Assembly: GCA_018433085.1 (NCBI GenBank)
Contig: JAHDRW010000004.1
Location: 93,831 to 157,830 of the forward strand
DNA length: 64,000 nucleotides
From: Deltaproteobacteria bacterium
GTDB lineage: Bacteria > Desulfobacterota > Desulfomonilia > UBA1062
Direction of reading: 5' to 3'
Part shown: piece after piece, positions 8,475 through 17,366 of the stretch
How positions within the stretch are numbered: the first letter of the stretch is position 1
Layout of the letters: each line of letters begins with the position of its first letter
The notes under the pieces: model-generated
Told to the model about the DNA's origin: nothing
What the model saw: only the letters and a program-made list of their open reading frames with translations
Databases searched by the model: none
Translations under genes and position numbers: made by a program

Positions 8475-9632
8475 TCAAAAGAGTCCCGAGGAGTCGGACA
8501 TGAGAGCCCTGCCGGCAACCATGCGGTTGATCTGGTTGGTTCCCTCGAAGATCTGGGTCAACTTGGCGTCGCGCATGAGCTTCTCGACCACGGCGCCCTT
8601 CATGTAACCCGATCCGGCCAGGATCTGAACGGCATCGGTCGTGACCTTCATCGCGGCATCCGAGGCGAAACATTTGGCCGAGGCAGCCTCTTTCGAGCAT
8701 CGGATATCGTTGTCGAGCATCCAGCCGACCTGGAGATAGAGTGCCCGTGAGGCCATGACCAGGGTGTTCATGTCAGCGAGCATGAACTGGATGGCCTGGA
8801 AATTGCCGATCGGCTGGCCGAACTGGACCCGTTCCCGCGCATATGCCGCGGATTCGTCGAAGGCCCTCCGGGCGATGCCGGTGGAGACGGCCGTGATGTT
8901 CGCACGCCCCCTGTCGAGAGCCATCATGGCGAGCTTGAATCCCTGGCCCTCTTCCCCGATCAGGTTTTCCCTGCCGATCTCTACGTTGTCGAAGAACAGC
9001 TCGGCAACGTTCATGGCCCGGTGCCCCATCTTGTCCTCGATCCTGCCCACGGTAATGCCGGGGGTGCTACGGGGCACGGCGAAGCAGCTGATGCCGCGTG
9101 TTCCCTTGCTCTTGTCAACGGTGGCGAACAGGCACAGGAGATCCGCGTACTGACCGTTGGTGATGTAGCACTTGGAGCCGTTTATCACATAGCCGTCGCC
9201 TTTTCTTGAGGCCGTGGTGTTCATGATCCCCGCGTCCGAGCCCGCGTGGGGCTCCGTGAGGCAGAAGCACCCGCTCCGGTAGCTCTTCGTCATATCACCG
9301 ATGAACTTCTTCTGCTGGTCCTCGGTCCCCCCCAACTGGATGGCGCCCATCGACAGGTGGGAGATCCCGATCACCTGCGATATGGCGCAACACTCGTAGT
9401 TCAGGGCCTCGGTCACCAGGTAGTGCTCGAGATGCGACATTCCCGACCCGCCGTACTCCCGGGGGATATTGGTATACATCAGACCGGCCTTGTGCGCCTC
9501 TTTGAGAATCTCTTCCGGATAGGTCCCGTCCCTGTCATACTCGAGTGCCACCGGCCGGATGCGGTCTTTCCCGAACCTTCTCGCAAGATCGACCATGCCC
9601 TTCTGCTCTTCGGTCAAGCTGAAATCTATCAT
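8475..9632 (-). CDS. acyl-CoA dehydrogenase (short-chain type)
   Basis: A 385-residue standard acyl-CoA dehydrogenase. It starts MIDFSLTEEQKGMVDLARRF. CFCLTEPHAGSDAGIMNTTA and GYVINGSKCYITNG form the flavin and substrate site. RVQFGQPIGNFQAIQFMLADM and the catalytic-base region LTQIFEGTNQINRMVAGRAL (glutamate of FEGTN) follow. It makes enoyl-CoA and reduces ETF. The start at 9632 is preferred to the longer frame from 9773, because the domain begins exactly there and AAAGAG precedes it. It is the last gene of an operon with MaoC and a short-chain dehydrogenase. Confidence 0.93.
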   Translation of the reverse strand: MIDFSLTEEQKGMVDLARRFGKDRIRPVALEYDRDGTYPEEILKEAHKAGLMYTNIPREYGGSGMSHLEHYLVTEALNYECCAISQVIGISHLSMGAIQLGGTEDQQKKFIGDMTKSYRSGCFCLTEPHAGSDAGIMNTTASRKGDGYVINGSKCYITNGQYADLLCLFATVDKSKGTRGISCFAVPRSTPGITVGRIEDKMGHRAMNVAELFFDNVEIGRENLIGEEGQGFKLAMMALDRGRANITAVSTGIARRAFDESAAYARERVQFGQPIGNFQAIQFMLADMNTLVMASRALYLQVGWMLDNDIRCSKEAASAKCFASDAAMKVTTDAVQILAGSGYMKGAVVEKLMRDAKLTQIFEGTNQINRMVAGRALMSDSSGLF

Positions 9633-9748
9633 CTCTTTTGCACCTCGCGTTCTTTGATGGAATATCTTTTGTCTCTGCCGGCCTCCCCTCGCAGGGGACG
9701 CTTCTGTGAACAGGCGCTTCTTTTTACGGGTTTTCTCCCGACTTTCGC

Positions 9749-10516
9749 CTAGACGAACCCATATGCAGTCCATCCTCCATCGATATACACCACCGACCCG
9801 GTCATGTAGGTCGCCTCGTCACCGGCCATGTACAGCGCCAGGCCGGTGATTTCTTCCACATTGCCCATCCTGCCCTGCGGAATGCGCCTGTTGAGCGCCT
9901 CGGTGTCGAGTTTACCCTGCAGCTTGAGGTCCTGGATGAATTCCGTGTTCAGATACCCGGGCGCAATGGCGTTTACCCGGATGTTTTTCTCAGCCCATTC
10001 CGCGGCCAGGACCCTGGTGATCATGTCGGTCCCGGCCTTGCTCGCGCAGTAGGCGGCCCTTCGGGGAACCGGGGTCTTCCCGAAGGTCGATGAGATGTTT
10101 ATGATGCATCCCCCGGCGCCCCGGTCTATCATATGCCTCGCAACTGCCTGACAGCAGAAGAACACCCCGGTAAGGTTCGTTCCTATGGCGTTGTTCCAGT
10201 CCTCGTACGAGAGGCTCTCTGACGGGTTGACCATCGAAATCCCGGCGTTGTTGACCAGGACATCGATCCTCCCGTACCGTTCGACCGCCACGTCCACGGC
10301 GCATCTGATGCTTTCGGGGTCCTGTACGTTCATGCGCACGGCAGACCCCTCGCCGCCCGATTCGGTGATCTCGCGGCAGATATCGTTCATCGCATCATAG
10401 GACCGCCCCGCCAGAACGACCGTAGAGCCCTCGCCGGCAAACCTCAACGCAAATGCCTTTCCCAGACCCCGGCTCGCCCCCGTGATCATCGTTACTCTGT
10501 CCTTCAGCAGTTCCAT
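9749..10516 (-). CDS. short-chain dehydrogenase/reductase (SDR)
   Basis: A 255-residue classical SDR. The cofactor motif TGASRGLG, the NNAG motif, the serine in INISSTFG and the catalytic YCASK pair are all visible, and the C-terminus ends with the typical VVYIDGGW. It probably interconverts a 3-hydroxyacyl and 3-oxoacyl compound or another alcohol and ketone. The start at 10516 has GAGGG a few bases upstream; the upstream extension in the same frame does not look coding. It lies between MaoC and acyl-CoA dehydrogenase, so a CoA-ester substrate is likely but not proven. Confidence 0.92.
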   Translation of the reverse strand: MELLKDRVTMITGASRGLGKAFALRFAGEGSTVVLAGRSYDAMNDICREITESGGEGSAVRMNVQDPESIRCAVDVAVERYGRIDVLVNNAGISMVNPSESLSYEDWNNAIGTNLTGVFFCCQAVARHMIDRGAGGCIINISSTFGKTPVPRRAAYCASKAGTDMITRVLAAEWAEKNIRVNAIAPGYLNTEFIQDLKLQGKLDTEALNRRIPQGRMGNVEEITGLALYMAGDEATYMTGSVVYIDGGWTAYGFV

Positions 10517-10632
10517 ATGTCCCTCACCCGGATCTCTCAGGTATGTTCTCTCTCGCAAGATCCCTTTTTTCAACAATGGGTTCGACTGCAGATGTGCCGG
10601 GGAACCTCCCTGTTTTTCTGCCCCTGCGATGT

Positions 10633-11079
10633 CTATGCGCGCTTCATCATGAGAATCTTGCAGCCTGACTGAACCGTCACCGCGTCCTGATTTACCAGCT
10701 CGAAATGGAGTTTCAGTATTCCCCGGTCTTTCTTTGACGTGCTGGCGGTCTTTCCCGCGACCCTCACCTTTGCCCGGATGGTGTCTCCAAAAAATACAGG
10801 GGAAAGGAATCTCCATTCCTCGATGCCCAGAAAGGCGATGGTCGTGCCGTCGAGAAATCCTGTCCTGAACAGAAGGCCGTGGGCTATCGAGAGCCCAAGA
10901 AGACCGTGTGCAATCCTCGCCCCGAACTGATTCCCCCGGGCAGCTTCCCGGTCGGTGTGCAGCTCGTTGTAATCGCCGGTCATTGAGGCGAACATCACGA
11001 CGTCGGTCTCCGTTATGGTTCTGGCGGGGGTTTCGAACTCCTCGTTTTCTCTCCAGTCATCGAAGTATCTTCCTCTCAT
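10633..11079 (-). CDS. MaoC-like hotdog-fold acyl dehydratase
   Basis: A 148-residue protein of the MaoC/R-specific enoyl-CoA hydratase family. The hydratase signature is clear: MFASMTGDYNELHTDREAA followed by IAHGLLGLSIAHGL. The Asp/His pair is in place. It hydrates a 2-enoyl-CoA to an (R)-3-hydroxyacyl-CoA or does the reverse. It heads a minus-strand operon with the SDR and acyl-CoA dehydrogenase, giving a dehydrogenate-hydrate-oxidise set parallel to the thiolase operon. A 22-bp palindrome lies ~270 bp upstream. Confidence 0.9.
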   Translation of the reverse strand: MRGRYFDDWRENEEFETPARTITETDVVMFASMTGDYNELHTDREAARGNQFGARIAHGLLGLSIAHGLLFRTGFLDGTTIAFLGIEEWRFLSPVFFGDTIRAKVRVAGKTASTSKKDRGILKLHFELVNQDAVTVQSGCKILMMKRA

Positions 11080-11459
11080 CGTTTACACCTTATCCGTTCA
11101 CGGCAGTTTTTGCGGTGAATGCATGGCCGGCACGATCGGTCCCCCCATTCTTGGCCTCGACTTGTATCGGCCGCCTCACCGCAACCTGGTCCGCTCACAT
11201 GGGACAGTCTCGCAAGGGGGATATCCCGTGTACCGGATATCCGTCTGCAGAATATTTGGGCCTGGGGCCTGCATCACGAGACAAAAATGCATGAACGGGT
11301 GGTGTCTCTTTTTCATCTCGCACATCAGCAGCGTTCGATCGATTATCTCCTGTATCACTCGTGATACAGGCCCATTTGCCCGGGTTACACCTCTCGTACC
11401 GTTTCACAGCTGATCTATCCTCTTCATGGGTGCAGCTTCTCGATATGCCGGACGGCCTT
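11080..11459. other. intergenic region upstream of the MaoC operon
   Basis: 380 bp between the start of MaoC and the end of DctM, both on the minus strand. It holds a perfect palindrome at 11349-11370 and presumably the MaoC operon promoter. No gene was seen. Confidence 0.5.
11349..11370. promoter_or_regulatory. perfect 22-bp palindrome, candidate operator
   Basis: Two 10-bp arms, CCTGTATCAC and GTGATACAGG, are separated by TC. The symmetry and AT-containing half sites suit a dimeric repressor of the TetR or GntR type. It lies between the MaoC operon and the TRAP transporter end. A role in control of the MaoC operon is an inference. Confidence 0.5.
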
Positions 11460-12779
11460 TTAGCTTCCATAAATCAGCCTCGGCAGCCAGAGCGCTATCT
11501 GCGGGAAAATCGATACGATCACCACGCCAAGGAGTTGGAGGAGAATGAAGGGGATAACGGCTACATATATCTCCTTTATTCCTATCCCCACCGGCGCGAT
11601 GCTCTTGAGGTAGAAGAGGTTGTAACCGAAGGGGGGTGATATGTAGGCAGCCTGCATGTTCATAATGAAAACGATGCCGAACCAAACGGGATCATATCCC
11701 ATGGCGGCCACGACGGGCGTGAGTATGGGAGCGGTGATCATGACGATGGCCGATGGGTCGAGCAGCATGCCCAGGCAGAAGAATATGACCTGGATGATGA
11801 TGAACACTCCCCAGTATCCGAATGGCAGATTCTGTACCAGGCCGCTGATGAACTGCGTGGCCCCCAGCGCGATGTAGATGGTCGAAAAGCAGTAGGCGCC
11901 GATGACGATCCACATCACCATGCCGGAGAGCTTGAGCGTTCCCAGTGAAATGTCCCTGAATCTCTGCCAGGTAAAATTGCCGCCGATGACCATCAGGATG
12001 AAGCTGCCCGCAGCACCTATCGCTGCGCCCTCGGTCGGCGTGGCGATACCCGAGAAGATCGAGCCCAGCACGGCGCTGATGAGCAATAGAGGAGCGACGA
12101 CAGCCCTTGTCGCCCTGATCTTCTCCCGGAACGGGAGCGCCTCTTCCTCTGACATGCCGGGGCCGTTCTCAGGCTTAAACTTGCATAAGATGAGCGTATA
12201 GGAGATGAACAGGAAGGCGAGCATCAATCCCGGGACAAGGCCGCCGGCAAAAAGCCGCCCGACCGACACCTGGCAGATCATGCCGTAGATGATCATGGTG
12301 ATGCTGGGCGGTATGAGAATGCCCAGTGCTCCGCCGGCGCCGATACACCCGAGGGCCAGCTTTTTGTTATAGTTCCGGGCGAGCATTGCCGGAAGCGCGA
12401 TAAGACCCATGGTGATCGTCCCGGCTCCACCGATTCCGGTCATCGCGGCAAAGAGCGTGCAGACTATTATAGCAGCTACGGCCAGGCCTCCGCCCACTCT
12501 CCCGCCCCATACATAGAACGCGTTGAAGAGCTTGTCCGCGATACCGGAATGTTGCAGGATATATCCCATGAGCACGAAGAGGGGAACAGAGAGGAGGCCG
12601 AAGGACATCATGGCCTTTCCGAAGATCAGCGTGGGAATCACCGACATCGCCCCGGGGCCCCATAGAAAATAGGTGAAAACAACGCCGATAAACCCCAGCA
12701 CGAACGTAATGGGAAGCCCTGATGCCAGGCCGGCGACCATCGCGATCGTCAGTAGGATGGTAATCGTACCCGGTTCCAT
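11460..12779 (-). CDS. dctM: TRAP transporter large permease (DctM-like)
   Basis: A 439-residue polytopic membrane protein with around a dozen hydrophobic segments, the normal size for TRAP large permeases. Typical segments include FVLGFIGVVFTYFLWGPGAM, VPLFVLMGYILQHSGIADKL, GIGGAGTITMGLIALPAML and the GGALGILIPPSITMIIYG motif. With DctQ it carries substrate across the inner membrane using a sodium gradient. Its start codon overlaps the DctQ stop by one base (TAATG), indicating translational coupling. Confidence 0.93.
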   Translation of the reverse strand: MEPGTITILLTIAMVAGLASGLPITFVLGFIGVVFTYFLWGPGAMSVIPTLIFGKAMMSFGLLSVPLFVLMGYILQHSGIADKLFNAFYVWGGRVGGGLAVAAIIVCTLFAAMTGIGGAGTITMGLIALPAMLARNYNKKLALGCIGAGGALGILIPPSITMIIYGMICQVSVGRLFAGGLVPGLMLAFLFISYTLILCKFKPENGPGMSEEEALPFREKIRATRAVVAPLLLISAVLGSIFSGIATPTEGAAIGAAGSFILMVIGGNFTWQRFRDISLGTLKLSGMVMWIVIGAYCFSTIYIALGATQFISGLVQNLPFGYWGVFIIIQVIFFCLGMLLDPSAIVMITAPILTPVVAAMGYDPVWFGIVFIMNMQAAYISPPFGYNLFYLKSIAPVGIGIKEIYVAVIPFILLQLLGVVIVSIFPQIALWLPRLIYGS

Positions 12780-13285
12780 TATTTCCCCTCCCTTTCCCCG
12801 TCAATGAGCGTCAGAATGTCGCCCAGGAACAGCGCTATTCCCTGAAGGAGCAGCAGCGCGGCACCGAAGGGTATGGCGAGCTTGACCGGCCAGATCAGCG
12901 GGTGCCAGGTGCTGATCGACCGTTCCTGCAGCATGTACGATCGTGCCGCGAAGTCCCATCCGAGCCACAGCAGCACACCGGCGAAAAAGAAGATGGCGGG
13001 AAAGGTGATGATGTTCATGATGGCCTTACCCCGGTCCGAGAGGCGGGTATAGAAGAGGTCCATATTGACATGGGCCTTTTCCTTCAGCGCATAGGCCCCG
13101 CTCGTTATGGTCAGAACGGCAAAGACCATGACGCTGATTTCGTGCGCCCATATCGTCGGCCTGTTCAGGAAGTTTCTCATGACAACCTCCCAAACGATGA
13201 TCACTGTCAGGATCCACGGGAACCACATGAGAATCAGGCCGGTTACATCCGTTATCTTTGAGATGATCCGAATACATGCACGCAT
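12779..13285 (-). CDS. dctQ: TRAP transporter small permease (DctQ-like)
   Basis: A 168-residue membrane protein with four predicted hydrophobic segments (about residues 15-35, 47-65, 85-105 and 130-155). This is the usual layout of the small TRAP subunit, with the conserved feature IWAHEISVMVFAVLTITSGAY. It forms the membrane complex with DctM. It lies 115 bp downstream of DctP and overlaps DctM. Confidence 0.9.
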   Translation of the reverse strand: MRACIRIISKITDVTGLILMWFPWILTVIIVWEVVMRNFLNRPTIWAHEISVMVFAVLTITSGAYALKEKAHVNMDLFYTRLSDRGKAIMNIITFPAIFFFAGVLLWLGWDFAARSYMLQERSISTWHPLIWPVKLAIPFGAALLLLQGIALFLGDILTLIDGEREGK

Positions 13286-13400
13286 AGTATCTCCCTGTTT
13301 GCTCGTGTTATCTGTTCTGAGTACTGCCGAAAACAGGCTCGAAGAGGGAGCAGGTTCCCTTCGGGAAGTCCGGGAAACAATGCTCCCTCTTCTTGTAGCG

Positions 13401-14462
13401 TTACTCCATGTATCCCATGGTTCTCATGTATTCTTTTGTCATCTCGACCAGCTTGGCCGATGCCGGGCTTCTTTTCGCTTCTTTCTCCCACAATGCGTGA
13501 GCGGCCTTCTCGGCCTTTTTCAGCTCTTCGCCCTTGAGCTCGTTCAGCTTCACTCCAGCCTTTTTCATCTGGGTCAGCCCCCACTGTTCTCCCGTCCAGT
13601 TCTGATGATAGGTGTGGTTCAACCCGGCGATGATCACTGCCTGCTCGAGGGCGACCTTGAGGTCATCCGGCAGGGAATTCCAGGCCCTCTCGTTCACGAT
13701 CACGTTTGCGCAGTTGATGGGGTTGATGGGCGGCCAGAGAAAGTTTTTGGCCACTTCATGGAACTTCACGCTGTACATCGCAATCGCACTTCCCCAGCTT
13801 ACCCCGTCGAGGGCACCGGTCTGGAGCGAGGTATAGGTTTCTTCTCCAGGGATAAACACGCCATTGCCGCCGAACTGTTCGATCCAGTCCATCATGAGTC
13901 CCGACGCACGGACCTTCTTTCCCTTGATATCATCGAGCGTGTTGATGGGATCCTTGAACATGAACGAGCCGGGCCAGCAGTCCACTCCGGTGGTGAGCAG
14001 ATACACCCCCTGTTTTTTGTACTCCTCTCTCAGAACATCGATGGCGCGCCAGCCGCCGAATATGTTCGGGAGCTCCTTGCCGTACATGAAGTTGTACAGC
14101 TCGTTGGGGGTCCTGATCCCGAACGGGAGACCATACTCCACGGCTGCCGCCGGGATAACGCCCTGGTAGGTATACGAAGAGGCGAGACCCATCTCGATCA
14201 CGCCCATCCTCACCGAATCCATGATGTCGGGGGTCGCCACCAGCTCACCGCCCCAGTACATCTTGATCTGGAGCCGCCCGTTCGTCATCGCGGGCAGGGT
14301 CTTCTCGAACATCTCCACGTAATAAGCCATCCCGGGCTCGGCAGGGCTGCGCCATGCCTGCAGCTTCCACTTGTAAACCTTCTCGGCGGCATGCACAGAA
14401 AGAACACCGCTCAGAAGTATCGCAACCGCCAGAACCACGATCCCTAGAACCCTTTTTTTCAT
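13401..14462 (-). CDS. dctP: TRAP transporter substrate-binding protein (DctP/YiaO family)
   Basis: A 353-residue periplasmic binding protein. The start at 14462 gives a clean signal peptide (MKKRVLGIVVLAVAILLSGV, cleavage after VHA) and has AGGAGG 5 nt upstream. The mature protein shows DctP features: YKWKLQAWRSPAEP, LPAMTNGRLQIKMYWGGELV (the conserved arginine region) and DPINTLDDIKGKKVRASG. It captures an organic acid and delivers it to DctQM. Location beside two acyl-CoA operons suggests a carboxylate substrate, but the ligand is not readable. Confidence 0.92.
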   Translation of the reverse strand: MKKRVLGIVVLAVAILLSGVLSVHAAEKVYKWKLQAWRSPAEPGMAYYVEMFEKTLPAMTNGRLQIKMYWGGELVATPDIMDSVRMGVIEMGLASSYTYQGVIPAAAVEYGLPFGIRTPNELYNFMYGKELPNIFGGWRAIDVLREEYKKQGVYLLTTGVDCWPGSFMFKDPINTLDDIKGKKVRASGLMMDWIEQFGGNGVFIPGEETYTSLQTGALDGVSWGSAIAMYSVKFHEVAKNFLWPPINPINCANVIVNERAWNSLPDDLKVALEQAVIIAGLNHTYHQNWTGEQWGLTQMKKAGVKLNELKGEELKKAEKAAHALWEKEAKRSPASAKLVEMTKEYMRTMGYME

Positions 14463-16046
14463 AACAGCCTCCTTCCTTTTCGTGTAGATCTTAATTGGTT
14501 GTTTCTGACACACTGGCTTATTTCATGATCCCTTACGGATCATTCACCGATGCCTGAGGAGGAAAAACAATGTGCAGTCCCAGAGCCCGCTTGCGTCACA
14601 CACGCGACTCGAAATACACGGTATTAATCATTTCAAACTCCCTCAGAAATATTTCCCCTACCTCCGTCCCCACCTTAAATTAATCTTATTTAATTTCTAT
14701 TTTATATTGAATTGTATTCTATTGATTGTCGCCATCATTGTCAACCACTTTGTTTTTTTCATTATATAATTATTCATCCATAATTTATCATCGTGTATTT
14801 TGTAATGTGTTATCAATGGCCTAAATAATGTTCCTGGGATGTGGCCGACCCGCCGGCCACATCCCATCACACGAAAGGTATGGGGACGTCGGTATAATCT
14901 CATTCACCATTATCTTTTTATTAACCATATTAATCCCTGGCTGCATGCCTTTCCGCCATCCGTCGGTACAGGCATTCCACTTCTTTCGATCATTATGACG
15001 CCAGACCTGGGCAACAAGATCTTTCACCGCAAAGGCATGGATTCTTCCGGTTCCGGTCTGCCGCTCCATCTCTTCCCCCGGACTATATCCGTACCGGGGA
15101 AAAACCCTGCGACTATCGGGAATTATTATATGAGAGCGGACCATATTCCCAATCTCCCCTCCGGAGGCGGGCCCATATCCGCCAGGCTCTCCCCCGGTTT
15201 CCCGATGAGTGTTTGCCACAGGAACAACCGGCTTGTGCGGTTCCGTCCCCCTACCTTCCCCTCCGGCCGTGAAAGCATGCCCTTGCGATACATGTGGTGG
15301 GGTCGTACAGTACAATCCGGATATCGGATCGAGCGCCTTTTCTGAATTCACCACCTGCCATGGAGAGCGCAGGCTCCCAACCAGAGTGCATCAGGAAGGC
15401 AATGAGTTAGAACCTATCCTTAAATAATGATGGGATATCTGATTTCCAATTGTTATCTCTGGGGAAACCCTATTTAGGGACAGATTTTAAATATCATCCT
15501 TGAATAGGGCTCCAGAAGATGCGTCTGCCGGGTAACACACTGTCTTATTCTCGTCAGGGACAGATCCCGAACATGTCTTTTCCTTCACGCATCGATAAGC
15601 CGTCATCTTCGTTTGCATAGTTCTTTTTCCCTTTGTTTCTCCGTGGGGAACCCGGCACCGCTTTAGTATGAATGCGATTCAGTCCTATGGCTTTATCAAG
15701 TGATCATATCCATCCTCTTTCGCAACCACAAGACGATGGCGGGCCAGCGGTTGTGGTTGATCAACCCGGTCCATTCCTTCCCCGACGATCTATGACGATA
15801 CTTCATGTTTCGGCAGAGGCCGTCCCTGAGTTATGAGGGGCTGGACACGGAAGGCCAACAGCCCTTCGAGCATCACCAGAACTGCGATGACCGCGAAGCC
15901 TGCCCGCAACCTGAACCCCGAGAGCCTGCCTGACGGACAACTTACTTTCCTTGCCCTGTGTCATGGTAACCCCCTTTCATGCGAAACCCGGCATGGAACG
16001 GGACAGTACATGCCCGCCTCCCCCGGCCGGGGCGAACACGCTTGAA
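14463..16046. other. gene-poor region upstream of the TRAP operon
   Basis: About 1.6 kb without a convincing gene. The part at 14630-14820 is strongly AT-rich. The rest has open frames on both strands that shadow each other and lack motifs. A perfect hairpin lies at 14835-14866. Near 15480 and 15560 short AGGGACAGAT-type words recur. A possible broken small membrane-protein gene lies at about 15800-15964 on the minus strand. Confidence 0.45.
14835..14866. repeat. perfect 13-bp stem hairpin
   Basis: The arms TGGGATGTGGCCG and CGGCCACATCCCA flank a 6-nt loop. There is no T run. It lies ~370 bp upstream of the TRAP operon at the border between AT-rich and GC-rich sequence. Confidence 0.6.
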
Positions 16047-16074
16047 ATAAAAAATCTCGTGGTTTTCCGAGATG
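16047..16074 (-). terminator. rho-independent terminator after the exonuclease gene
   Basis: On the minus strand the stem ATCTCG/CGAGAT is followed directly by six T residues. It lies ~120 bp past the exonuclease stop codon. Confidence 0.65.
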
Positions 16075-16144
16075 ATGCGGAAAAACCCGATAATGGGAAC
16101 ATTCCCACAGGTTCAATGTCCGGCGCACCTTTGCTCCCGCGAAT

Positions 16145-16185
16145 ATCTTAAGCCGCCTCCGGCGCCGGGCGATCCGGCTTAAGAT
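16145..16185. repeat. hairpin directly after the exonuclease stop codon
   Basis: The arms ATCTTAAGCCG and CGGCTTAAGAT (11 bp, perfect) bracket a GC-rich loop. It begins a few bases past the exonuclease stop at 16192, so it would form at the 3' end of that mRNA. Confidence 0.6.
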
Positions 16186-16191
16186 CAGGCC

Positions 16192-16932
16192 CTATATCTT
16201 CCCCTGCCTGGCGAGCGCCAGCCTCTTAAGAAGCTCGTCGGGGCCCGGCTTGCGCCTTGAGGGCCGAAGCGGGGGAACCTTCCGCCTGCCTTCGGCACAC
16301 AGCCTCACCTCTTCGAGGCGGGACACGTGGTGGCTCAGGAGGTGCGGGCCGATCTTTTCTCTCAGGAGGCGCACGACCATGTCCACATCGTCCAGGGCGT
16401 GGTGCTTCTGCTGCTCAGCGATCCCGAACGTCTTGAGCACCGTGATCAGCCGGTAGTTGTAGAGACGCGGCACCACGTTGCGGACAAGATTGAGCACACA
16501 AAACCCGGGCCGCAGGGTTTCGGGCATGCCCATGCGCCGGAAGGTGGGCGCCAGCACCCGGTCCCAGTCAAAGGAGAGATTGTACGAGGCCAGAGGCAAA
16601 TCGCCGGCATACAGACGAAACCGCTCCAGGGCCTCGCGCGGGGGGTTGCCTTGCTCTCTGAGATAGCTCCGGGTGTAGCCGTGGATCCGTACGGCAGCGG
16701 GCTCCATGGGCACGTCAAAGTCGATGAGCTCCCGGAAAGGCTCACCCTCGGGCTCCCATCCCTGCATGATCCGGGCGGCAATCTCTACAGGGTAAACCGG
16801 ATCGTTGAGTCCGGTTGTCTCGGTGTCGATGAGCACCCATCGGTCTGCATGATTACTTCCGCTGTCTGTCACCTTTTCAACCGCCTTGATGGAGAAGATT
16901 AACCTCCCCTCGCACATCGACCCAAGGGCCAT
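16192..16932 (-). CDS. DEDDh 3'-5' exonuclease (DnaQ/RNase T-like)
   Basis: A DnaQ-type exonuclease domain followed by a basic tail. All catalytic motifs are visible: VLIDTETTGL (Asp and Glu), the ASYNLSFDWDRVL segment (Asp) and HHALDDVDMVV (His and Asp). Such stand-alone domains trim single-stranded DNA or RNA or proofread. The tail (residues ~215 on) is rich in Arg and Lys and may bind nucleic acid. The start is uncertain: the frame is open from a GTG at 16986, ATGs lie at 16932 and 16917, and a GTG at 16872 sits directly before the domain. No strong ribosome site decides between them. Confidence 0.82.
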   Translation of the reverse strand: MALGSMCEGRLIFSIKAVEKVTDSGSNHADRWVLIDTETTGLNDPVYPVEIAARIMQGWEPEGEPFRELIDFDVPMEPAAVRIHGYTRSYLREQGNPPREALERFRLYAGDLPLASYNLSFDWDRVLAPTFRRMGMPETLRPGFCVLNLVRNVVPRLYNYRLITVLKTFGIAEQQKHHALDDVDMVVRLLREKIGPHLLSHHVSRLEEVRLCAEGRRKVPPLRPSRRKPGPDELLKRLALARQGKI

Positions 16933-17073
16933 GGCAAGACAGAATGGTACATATATATGGATATCAAATAAAAGACACAGAAACACAAGAAAGAAATGGT
17001 TATGTTAGTCTGCATCTCCGTCGTTTTTCTTTGCATTGCTCTTCCCGTCCTCGACCGGACAGGTGCGGCTCAT

Positions 17074-17163
17074 TCAGGTCCGCACGCCCAGCTTGGGAAG
17101 CAGCCACGCCTGGAGGAAAAACCAGGCTCCGATTATGAGAAGAAGGATCCCGATGTCGGCCAT
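17074..17163 (-). CDS. 29-residue single-span membrane peptide
   Basis: A small gene of 29 codons. The peptide starts MADIGILLLIIGAWFFLQAW and continues with LLPKLGVRT. It therefore has one hydrophobic span with a short basic tail and no signal peptide. The ATG has a strong ribosome site (AAGGAG, 7 nt upstream). Aromatic and proline placement looks like a conserved membrane miniprotein rather than chance; I believe similar short peptides occur in other Desulfobacterota but cannot confirm it. A perfect FNR-type box lies 100 bp upstream. A terminator at 17325-17366 isolates it from the cold-shock gene, so it is its own transcription unit. Confidence 0.65.
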   Translation of the reverse strand: MADIGILLLIIGAWFFLQAWLLPKLGVRT

Positions 17164-17262
17164 GATCGCACTCCTTGTCTTTTTAGATTCTTGATTGTGA
17201 GTCCTCGGGGAATCTTCCGCCATTCCTGCCCGCATTATGCACGGGAAGCATTCTTAATCGCA

Positions 17263-17276
17263 TTGATACGGATCAA
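17263..17276. promoter_or_regulatory. perfect FNR/CRP-family binding site
   Basis: The sequence TTGATACGGATCAA matches the FNR consensus TTGAT-N4-ATCAA exactly, and the symmetry extends to GCA/TGC outside. It is ~100 bp upstream of the 29-residue membrane peptide on the minus strand, a suitable activator distance. Confidence 0.65.
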
Positions 17277-17324
17277 TGCATGATACTTCTTTGAAGGGGT
17301 CAAACACCAGTGCATGCCGAAGGC

Positions 17325-17366
17325 AAAAAAAAAGGATGGCGGTTAGGGCATAGGACGCGCCATCCT
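17325..17366 (-). terminator. rho-independent terminator of the cold-shock transcript
   Basis: On the minus strand the stem AGGATGGCG/CGCCATCCT is followed by a run of nine T residues. It ends transcription coming from the cold-shock gene. Confidence 0.8.

Noticed and set aside
14572..14590. GG-N10-GC site upstream of the TRAP operon, considered as a sigma-54 promoter
   Set aside because: Spacing fits, but the -24 half (GGGCTCT) is a poor match.
14821..15354. Two overlapping ~170-codon frames on opposite strands
   Set aside because: Neither has a motif, a convincing ribosome site or coding-like composition.
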